The translations under genes and the position numbers were made by a program. Below, one piece after another: positions 1 through 4,728 of a stretch of 7,182 bases of DNA (position 1 is its first letter; each line of letters starts with the position of its first letter). The notes beneath the pieces are model-generated. The model was not told where the DNA came from, ran no database searches, and saw nothing but the letters and a program-made list of their open reading frames with translations. The stretch is taken from NCBI GenBank assembly GCA_003661265.1, contig QMVU01000055.1:1-7182 (forward strand), given 5' to 3'. The DNA is from Thermoproteota archaeon. GTDB lineage: Archaea > Korarchaeota > Korarchaeia > Korarchaeales > Korarchaeaceae.

Positions 1-1
1 A

Positions 2-805
2 GAGTATCCTGTAATCATGTTCGCGGATTTCACCAGGGTGCCCGCTAATGCCTTTCAGAGGTTAAGGAAGGAGCTTGCTCCCAATACAAAACTCGTTGTC
101 ATAAAGAAGAAGCTCGTCCCCATAGCTTTCAAGGATTTAGATAGACCTGGATTGCAGAAGTTGCTTGATTACATCCCTAATAACTTAGTTATCGTTTTTT
201 CCAAGGAAAGTCCTGCAGAGATCTACAGAAAGCTTGTGGAAAATAAGATAAGCGTTTTTGTTAAGCCGAATGACATCGCTCAGCGAGACATAGTAATTCC
301 TGAAGGTCCTACAGACCTAATGCCTGGACCCATTCTCACAGACTTGAGAGCTTTAGGGGTTAAGACGAAGATAAGAGGGAGTAAGATCTGGATAGATTCT
401 GAGAAGCTCTTAGTTAGAGCGGGAGAGAGAATAGATGCGACTATTGCTGATGTATTGCATAAGCTTGGAATAAAGGCTATGGAAGTCTACATAAGACCAT
501 CTGCTGCCATCGATAGTGACGGTGTGCTGTACCTCCCTGAAGTCCTTTCAATGACCACTGAGAGAGCAGAACAGGCTATAAGAGAGGCTTTCCAAAACGC
601 ATTTAAGCTAGCTGTTGAGATTGGGGAAATAGACAGGACCACAATCAGAGTTCTTATCCAGAAGGCTTACTCTTATGCGCGATCCTTAGCTCTATGGACG
701 GGTTGGATCTCCCCAGAGACCATAACGGAGTTGCTGAAGAGAGCGCATATACAAGCTACATTACTTCAAGAAAAGATAAAAGAAAAAGAGGGTGGAGCTC
801 CATAG
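2..805 (+). CDS. rpl10: 50S ribosomal protein L10 (uL10/aP0), 5'-partial
   Basis: This is the ribosomal stalk-base protein that anchors L11 and the L12 dimers near the GTPase-associated centre of 23S rRNA. The frame is already open at base 2 and reads EYPVIMFADFTRVPA, which matches the N-terminal region of archaeal L10. The ATG at base 17 is therefore internal, and the true start lies before the window. Numbering from that Met, residues 1-95 are the rRNA-binding part. Residues 98-175 are the archaeal/eukaryal insert domain (TDLMPGPILTDL, then KIRGSKIWID and the MEVYIR region). Residues 178-255 are the helical spine with about three L12-binding segments, judged from AFQNAFKLA, IQKAYSYARSLA and KRAHIQATLL. 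The protein then stops at KEKEGGAP. The acidic linker and terminal GLGALFG/GFGLFD-like motif common in archaeal and eukaryal homologues are missing. No L12 gene follows. Family assignment is firm; the short tail is seen directly. Confidence 0.93.
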   Translation, partial: EYPVIMFADFTRVPANAFQRLRKELAPNTKLVVIKKKLVPIAFKDLDRPGLQKLLDYIPNNLVIVFSKESPAEIYRKLVENKISVFVKPNDIAQRDIVIPEGPTDLMPGPILTDLRALGVKTKIRGSKIWIDSEKLLVRAGERIDATIADVLHKLGIKAMEVYIRPSAAIDSDGVLYLPEVLSMTTERAEQAIREAFQNAFKLAVEIGEIDRTTIRVLIQKAYSYARSLALWTGWISPETITELLKRAHIQATLLQEKIKEKEGGAP

Positions 806-810
806 TTTAG

Positions 811-2340
811 TTAAAAGCTTATGCACTCTAGAATGGCTTTAGGTATATATTCTAGTAGGTCTGTCGCCGTGAGAGAGTAGCAAACGTTCTCATATGCTAG
901 ATCTCCAGCTCTGCCAGTTATGTAAGCAGCGGCGGATGCAGCCATTAGAGGATCCATATGAACAGCGTAAAACGCTGATACTACCCCAGAAAGCACATCT
1001 CCAGTACCACCAACCGTCATGCCAGGATTTCCTGTCATGTTGACTTTGAACCTTTTGCCATGAGCTATGACGTCGATATGGCCCTTGAGTATGATAGTCC
1101 CTCCTAGTTTCTTAGAGCCTATTAGAGCTAGCTTTATCCTCTCCTCCAGATCAATTGAGGGTTTTTCTCCGAAAATACTCGAAAATTCAGATGAATGTGG
1201 AGTTATTATAAGCTCTGGCCATCCATCTCCTGGTTTCATGAACTTTAACGCGTCTGCATCGACTACGGCTTTCTTACGCCTCTCTCTTAAATAGTTCAAT
1301 AGTGAGATCACAGCCTCCTTTGTCTCGGTTGACCTTCCGAGACCAGGGCCTATCAAAATAACGTCGCTCTTATCTACTTCATCTAATATTGCTGGAAGAT
1401 CTGATGGAGTAAGCCTTTCCTCTGATAGGAGGGGAATTGTTATTAAGTCGGGACTTACGCTCTTTATAGGCATAACAGCCTTCTCAGGACCAATTATCAC
1501 CACTAAATCGGCTCCACTTCTAAGAGCAGCCAGACCTGCCAATGCAGGAGCTCCAGAATATTTTGAGGATCCACCAACTATCAAAATCCTTCCAAAATCC
1601 CCCTTATGACTCCAAGGATCTCTTTTCTTTATGACAACCTTAACGTCCCCCGGGCCAGAGATGAGAAGAGCTTCTGGAGGGGCTCCAATCTTTTCCACAA
1701 TTATCTTACCACAGAAATCCTTCTTAAGCCCAGGCTTTAAGGAATGAAAGGTCACCGTTACATCTGCCCTGACTACGATCCCGGGAGTCTCTCCAGTAAA
1801 TGGGTTTAGTCCAGAAGGCGTGTCTATGCTCAAAACTGGGATATCTAGCGAGTTAATCACGGCTATAGCATCAGCAATCAGGCCTCTTGGCGCTCCTATG
1901 GTCCCTGTGCCAAGAAGAGCATCAATTATTAAGTCTCCATCGACCAGCTTAGTCAACTGATCTCTAGAGTTGACAATCTGAACATCGACGGAAAAAGGGC
2001 ACTTCCTCAGAACCTGATAGTTGTAAAGTGCCTCCCTCGTTTTTGGCTCTCCTCCTATTAGGAGGACCTTTACCTTCACTCCTGAGCCTGCTAGATGTCT
2101 GGCTGCAACAAGTCCATCCCCTCCGTTGTTCCCTCGCCCGCAAACTACTAAAACCCTTTTTTCTTTCGAAGAGCTTAGCAATTTCAAAGCATTCCTTGCA
2201 ACAGCAGCTCCAGCATTTTCCATTAGTAGAAGTTTAGTTATTCCGAGCCGCTCTGAGTTCTCCTCAAGCACTATAAAGTCTTCCCTCGTAACAGGCTCTG
2301 GTACATAATTTATGAGGACGTCAGGGTTCGAACGTCTCAA
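811..2340 (-). CDS. nnr: Bifunctional NAD(P)HX epimerase / ADP-dependent NAD(P)HX dehydratase
   Basis: This cytosolic metabolite-repair enzyme restores hydrated NADH and NADPH. The N-terminal YjeF_N/NnrE domain (about residues 17-225) epimerises R- and S-NAD(P)HX. The C-terminal ribokinase-like NnrD domain (about 235-505) dehydrates the S form, using ADP in prokaryotic members. Visible motifs are LLLMENAG (37-44), GNNGGDG (70-76), DALLGTG (140-146), DTPSGL (173-178), HKGDFGRILIVGGS (245-258), GPGLGR (331-336), DADAL (361-365), TPH (380-382) and NPGMTVGGTGDVLSG (438-452), with the expected catalytic Asp at 448. The length (509 aa) is normal for the fusion. The start is TTG, directly after an in-frame TAA, with GGAGGG about 12 bases upstream. 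No ATG precedes the conserved region, and residues 1-16 are weakly supported. The gene converges on rpl10 with a 5-base gap and lies downstream of the Mut7-C gene. Confidence 0.95.
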   Translation of the reverse strand: MRRSNPDVLINYVPEPVTREDFIVLEENSERLGITKLLLMENAGAAVARNALKLLSSSKEKRVLVVCGRGNNGGDGLVAARHLAGSGVKVKVLLIGGEPKTREALYNYQVLRKCPFSVDVQIVNSRDQLTKLVDGDLIIDALLGTGTIGAPRGLIADAIAVINSLDIPVLSIDTPSGLNPFTGETPGIVVRADVTVTFHSLKPGLKKDFCGKIIVEKIGAPPEALLISGPGDVKVVIKKRDPWSHKGDFGRILIVGGSSKYSGAPALAGLAALRSGADLVVIIGPEKAVMPIKSVSPDLITIPLLSEERLTPSDLPAILDEVDKSDVILIGPGLGRSTETKEAVISLLNYLRERRKKAVVDADALKFMKPGDGWPELIITPHSSEFSSIFGEKPSIDLEERIKLALIGSKKLGGTIILKGHIDVIAHGKRFKVNMTGNPGMTVGGTGDVLSGVVSAFYAVHMDPLMAASAAAYITGRAGDLAYENVCYSLTATDLLEYIPKAILECISF

Positions 2341-2368
2341 TTAGGCATCCATCCCTCCAGTCGGGGCC

Positions 2369-2420
2369 TCAGGGCAGATCAGTTCTATCATAAGTCAACG
2401 CCGTCGCTAGTCTTCATCGG
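2369..2420 (-). ncRNA. Candidate archaeal C/D box methylation-guide sRNA
   Basis: The 97-base gap between the Mut7-C and nnr genes, read on the minus strand, has an ordered set of C/D-like boxes. These are C-like CCGATGA (2420-2414), a 15-base spacer, D'-like TTGA (2398-2395), 3 bases, C'-like ATGATAG (2391-2385), a 12-base spacer and a perfect D box CTGA (2372-2369). The total of 52 bases and the 12-base D spacer are typical of archaeal C/D sRNAs. GGGCC before and GGCCC after could pair as a closing stem. By the N+5 rule the predicted methylated targets are G in GGCAGAUCAGUU (D guide) and G in CGCCGUCGCUAGUCU (D' guide); I could not match either to an rRNA or tRNA. Box C has C where U is normal, D' and C' are imperfect, and the stem leaves no three-base k-turn bulge. 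The alternative is a promoter/leader for nnr. Confidence 0.28.
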
Positions 2421-2437
2421 CCCAGGCCTTTTAGTTT

Positions 2438-2941
2438 TCAGGAATTTAAATTATTTACTCCTGTACTCCTTCTCTTTTTTGCTTGAATTAGAACTCTCAG
2501 CATCTTTAAGTAATGAGATCCAAGCCAATAAGTCTTTTTGCAGCTTTTACAAAGGTAAATCCAGAGGTGCTTCCTAAGGACTTCCTTGGGAACGCCATGT
2601 GCTTTCTCTACAGGCAGCTCAATAAGCTCAGTATTGCACTCTGGACACCTGGTCTTGCTTGTGTCTATCCTCAATGGGATGGGTTCTGTCTTAGATAACA
2701 GAGCCAGGGCGTCGATCACATCTGCGCCTGCGATATACCTGGCCCTAATCCCCTCCCTCCATGCCCTTTGAAAAAGCGATTGATCGCTAGTTATGAGCGT
2801 TCTGCCGGCCCTAGCTGCCCTTAAGAGATCCTCATCGCTATCACCTAGCTCTGATACACTTAAGACATCACAACCCAGTATTCTTAGCCATTTAACAAGC
2901 TTACCTAGCATCGCATCAACCACAAATGCAGGGTCTCTCAT
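2438..2941 (-). CDS. Mut7-C (DUF82) PIN-like RNase-domain protein with zinc ribbon
   Basis: Members of this family pair a PIN-like nuclease fold with a C-terminal zinc ribbon and resemble the C-terminal domain of nematode Mut-7. They are predicted RNases, but the substrate is unknown. From the ATG at 2941 the protein has 167 residues. FVVDAMLGKLVKWLRILG (6-23) carries the first acidic residue D9. GDSDEDLLRAA (33-43) supplies further acids, and RTLITSD (47-53) ends at D53. The ribbon is CPEC (99-102) and CKSC (131-134), followed by YWLGSHY (138-144). The frame is open to a TTG at 2989, but I prefer ATG 2941. Homology begins at FVVDAML, a TTTATA box at 2994-2999 predicts transcription starting near 2970 (inside any longer version), and AAAGGT sits 7 bases before the ATG. 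The gene lies between tRNA-Gln and nnr on the same strand. Family is confident; biochemical role is not. Confidence 0.9.
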   Translation of the reverse strand: MRDPAFVVDAMLGKLVKWLRILGCDVLSVSELGDSDEDLLRAARAGRTLITSDQSLFQRAWREGIRARYIAGADVIDALALLSKTEPIPLRIDTSKTRCPECNTELIELPVEKAHGVPKEVLRKHLWIYLCKSCKKTYWLGSHYLKMLRVLIQAKKRRSTGVNNLNS

Positions 2942-2990
2942 CTGGAAGACCTTTCTATGGAGGAGATGTCCTAACAGAGAGGACAGCAAC

Positions 2991-3010
2991 TCCTATAAAG
3001 AATTTCACTT
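2991..3010 (-). promoter_or_regulatory. Likely BRE/TATA promoter of the Mut7-C gene
   Basis: On the minus strand GTGAAATTCTTTATAGG contains a purine-rich BRE-like stretch and TTTATA (2999-2994). The usual 25-27 base spacing puts initiation near 2970, giving a leader of about 29 bases before the ATG at 2941. This comes from motif and spacing only. Confidence 0.5.
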
Positions 3011-3092
3011 TTAGGTGATCCGATAATTTTGCAGAAAGCTGAAATCTAATGTAAATCTGTCCAGAAGGAAGGTAATTAGGTGTGAGAAGAGA

Positions 3093-3165
3093 TAGCCCCG
3101 CCCGGATTCGAACCGGGGTCGCCGGGTCCAGAGCCCGGCGTGCTTGGCCGCTACACCACGGGGCT
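3093..3165 (-). tRNA. trnQ: tRNA-Gln (anticodon CUG)
   Basis: A full 73-base cloverleaf can be folded by hand. The acceptor stem AGCCCCG/CGGGGCU gives seven Watson-Crick pairs with discriminator A73 at base 3093. U8 and G9 are followed by the D stem GUGU/GCAC, with GG in the D loop. The anticodon stem CCGGG/CCCGG encloses loop CUCUGGA, with anticodon CUG at 3131-3129 reading CAG. The variable loop has 4 bases, and the T arm is CCCGG-TTCGAAT-CCGGG. The 3' CCA is not encoded and there is no sign of an intron. The A1-U72 pair suits archaeal tRNA-Gln, which is normally made as Glu-tRNA-Gln and amidated by GatDE; neither that enzyme nor GluRS is in view. The gene starts 25 bases after the lipid synthase stop. 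The flush 7-bp acceptor and CUG loop make the isotype nearly certain. Confidence 0.97.
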
Positions 3166-3187
3166 TCACCTTACATTGAGAGGGACA

Positions 3188-3199
3188 TTATCATAAATC
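3188..3199 (-). promoter_or_regulatory. Likely TATA box of tRNA-Gln
   Basis: Minus-strand GATTTATGATAA has its TTTATG core at 3198-3193, about 28-30 bases ahead of the mature tRNA 5' end. That is the right spacing for a TATA-driven archaeal tRNA gene. The element overlaps the last codons and TGA stop of the upstream synthase, so the tRNA may have its own promoter inside the neighbouring gene's end. Confidence 0.45.
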
Positions 3200-3958
3200 T
3201 TTCGAAGTCCCTTTTAACGCTGTAGATATAGCTTTGACCTCGCTTTTTATATCTTTGCTCTCTTCTATCTTTGTTCCTATAACTACTATGTTTGCTCCAG
3301 CCTCTGCCCTTTCCAGGATTTGTTCATTAGTTCTCAGTCCACCTCCAACGATAATCCCCAGATTGGTGAGTTTAGCAATTGACTTAATTACAGCTGAGGG
3401 TACGGGCTCCTCAGCCCCACTTCCTGCTTCTAAGTAAATCCATCTCATTCCAAGCATCTCGGCAGCAAGTGCATATGCTATAGCAATTTCTGGCTTCCTT
3501 CTTGGTATCGGATTGACCCAGCCTATCCAGCCAGCTGCAGTAGTATGTCCAGGTTCGAATATTAGATAAGCAGTGGGTATGGGCTCTATTCCAAGCTTCT
3601 TAACCTTTGGAGCTGCAAGAGCCTGAGCTTGAATGATCCAGTAAGGATTTCCGGAATTCAAGAGGGACATGAACAGTATGGCATCAGCTCCTGCAGCTAC
3701 TCCATCAACGTTGCCAGGAAAGAGTATTACCGGCAAGGAGGTCTTCGATTTTATTGCAGAGATTTTTCTCTCAAGATCGGCTCCTGCACCTATCGATCCA
3801 CCAACTAGTATCAGATCTGCTCCCCCTTCTTCTAGATTAGAGGCTATTTCACCCAAGTTCTCTATGCTGACGTTGGCAGGATCAATGAGGGTAGCTAGTA
3901 GCGTTCTCCTTGAACTCTCCTCTCTCAAGTACCTTTCAACATCTCCCATATAGATCAT
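3191..3958 (-). CDS. Geranylgeranylglyceryl phosphate synthase (GGGPS/PcrB family)
   Basis: This enzyme joins geranylgeranyl diphosphate to sn-glycerol-1-phosphate, forming the first ether bond of archaeal membrane lipids. It is a Mg-dependent, modified TIM-barrel protein. In the 255 residues I see LIDP (24-27, Mg-binding Asp expected at 26), ILVGGSIG (50-57), LFPGN (79-83), YLIFEPGHTTAAGW (131-144), YLEAGSGA (175-182), IIVGGGLR (202-209) and a final GT (228-229). Together these form the prenyl and phosphate sites of the family. The long sequence with FEPGHTTAAGWIG suggests the group II type, which is common outside most Euryarchaeota; that subgroup is inference. The start at ATG 3958 is taken from the frame, but ATG 3949 (residue 4) is equally possible. 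Both lie within about 31 bases of the AT box centred at 3980. The gene is divergent from DUF99 and just upstream of tRNA-Gln. Confidence 0.94.
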   Translation of the reverse strand: MIYMGDVERYLREESSRRTLLATLIDPANVSIENLGEIASNLEEGGADLILVGGSIGAGADLERKISAIKSKTSLPVILFPGNVDGVAAGADAILFMSLLNSGNPYWIIQAQALAAPKVKKLGIEPIPTAYLIFEPGHTTAAGWIGWVNPIPRRKPEIAIAYALAAEMLGMRWIYLEAGSGAEEPVPSAVIKSIAKLTNLGIIVGGGLRTNEQILERAEAGANIVVIGTKIEESKDIKSEVKAISTALKGTSKDL

Positions 3959-3972
3959 CTTTCATCTTCGGG

Positions 3973-3987
3973 CGATATTTTTAATGA
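3973..3987. promoter_or_regulatory. Shared divergent promoter core (GGGPS / DUF99)
   Basis: The 51-base spacer contains one clear AT-rich element, ATATTTTTAAT at 3975-3985, which reads ATTAAAAATAT on the other strand. It is centred 22 bases from the minus-strand ATG at 3958 (31 from the ATG at 3949) and 30 bases from the plus-strand ATG at 4010. A TATA box serving either direction would give leaderless or nearly leaderless mRNAs. Neither start has a convincing Shine-Dalgarno site, which agrees. Confidence 0.5.
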
Positions 3988-4009
3988 ATTCGTCTAAAAC
4001 CTCCTTGAG

Positions 4010-4549
4010 ATGAAGAAAAACCTCAGGCTACTTGCCATAGATGACTCCCCCTTTAAGAGGGATTACGATGAAACCACGTTTTTAGTGGGCTTAACCTTTC
4101 GAGGAATGACGCTAGAAAGGGCAGATAAAGTAAGGATTACGATCGATGGAGAAGATGCCCAGCGAGGGATCGTGAGGCTATATGAGATGGGTGGTAGGGA
4201 GGCCAATATCATCTTATTACACGGAACTACCTTTGCGGGATTTAACATAGTGGACATCGTATCGTTGAGAAGACAAGTCGGTGTCCCTATTGCTGCATTC
4301 TTGGAGAAACCTCCCCGGGAACAGCTTATCATAAAGACTCTTGAAAGGCTTTTCCCGGCCAAAATCCATATTTTCCTATCTAATCCTGCTTACGAGGAGT
4401 TTAATACCCCTAGAGGCATCTTATACTGCGCTCGCGTTGGGATCTCGGAGAGCGAAATTCAAGACCTTATATCGACGTACACGATAGAATCCAAACTTCC
4501 TGAGCCCATACGCATAGCCCATATAGTTGCAGGCCTCTTAAGCCGATAA
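4010..4549 (+). CDS. DUF99 / UPF0215 family protein (endonuclease V-like fold)
   Basis: This is a conserved, mostly archaeal family of unproven function whose fold is related to endonuclease V (RNase H-like), so a nucleic-acid role is plausible but unproved. The 179 residues have the expected landmarks in order: LLAIDDSPF (7-15), FLVGLTFRG (24-32), RITIDGEDA (42-50), LLHGTTFAGFNIVDI (69-83) and, at the C terminus, PEPIRIAHIVAGLL (164-177). Length is typical. The acidic cluster D11/D12 and D46/D49 are the likely metal ligands by family analogy. His71 sits where I would expect Asp or Gln before GIT/GIA in relatives; I recall this only approximately. ATG 4010 lies 30 bases after the shared AT box. 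The gene stands alone, with 179 bases to valS. Confidence 0.88.
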   Translation: MKKNLRLLAIDDSPFKRDYDETTFLVGLTFRGMTLERADKVRITIDGEDAQRGIVRLYEMGGREANIILLHGTTFAGFNIVDIVSLRRQVGVPIAAFLEKPPREQLIIKTLERLFPAKIHIFLSNPAYEEFNTPRGILYCARVGISESEIQDLISTYTIESKLPEPIRIAHIVAGLLSR

Positions 4550-4668
4550 TTCCCCAGAGAAAACACTATATCGTCTGTTAAATGATTAAGTGGACAGCCC
4601 TCCTTATCCAATTATTTTTTAGCAACATATTACTTGAGGAGAAGGTTGGGTTATGATGGGCATTCTAG
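4550..4668 (+). promoter_or_regulatory. Spacer with probable DUF99 terminator and valS promoter
   Basis: No gene is seen here. TTATTTTTTA at 4612-4621 could end DUF99 transcription (archaeal terminators are T-runs) or act as the valS TATA box, with initiation near 4641. ACATATTAC at 4625-4633 is a second TATA candidate, with initiation near 4654. GAGGAGAAGG at 4636-4645 is purine-rich and stands ahead of ATG codons at 4653 and 4656. Those ATGs read MMGILGG and then stop in their own frame. Either promoter predicts translation starting well before 4729. Confidence 0.4.
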
Positions 4669-4728
4669 GGGGGTGTCGCTATATCGTCATATGAGCCAAA
4701 GCTCAAAGAAAAACACTGGATTCCCGAG
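4669..4728 (+). other. N-terminal coding extension of valS without a canonical start
   Basis: The valS frame stays open from the TAG at 4666 to the ATG at 4729. From 4681 it reads ISSYEPKLKEKHWIPE, which then runs into MELEIQKIWEEE. The YEPKLKEKHWIPE-ELEIQKIW pattern resembles the N-terminal helix of ValRS-type enzymes, so these codons are probably translated. There is no ATG, GTG or TTG in this frame here. Two explanations fit. One is an AUA start at 4681, with GGGGTG ending 5 bases before it. The other is one surplus base in the G6 run at 4668-4673, since five Gs would join ATG 4653 or 4656 to this frame. Confidence 0.6.

Noticed and set aside
1067..2308. Several plus-strand frames across nnr
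   Set aside because: They overlap the well-supported Nnr domains, are short and low-complexity, and share no motif with known families.
2320..2340. GGGTTCGAAC resembles a tRNA T-loop
   Set aside because: The flanks do not form a T stem or acceptor stem on either strand, and the bases lie in the nnr coding frame.
2438..2989. Longer Mut7-C version starting at TTG 2989
   Set aside because: The extra 16 residues precede the conserved start, and the TTTATA box at 2994-2999 would put the TTG upstream of the expected transcription start.
4063..4362. Antisense open frame of 99 codons inside the DUF99 gene
   Set aside because: A shadow of a conserved gene, with no family features of its own.
4566..4688. 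Ten-base repeat CTATATCGTC at 4566-4575 and 4679-4688
   Set aside because: One short pair 113 bases apart, with the second copy in the valS N-terminal codons. No flanking inverted repeats or element genes suggest insertion or an attachment site, so chance is the simpler view.
4653..4700. ATGATGG as a possible box C of another C/D sRNA
   Set aside because: No CTGA D box lies within about 60 bases downstream, and the bases are better explained as the valS start region.
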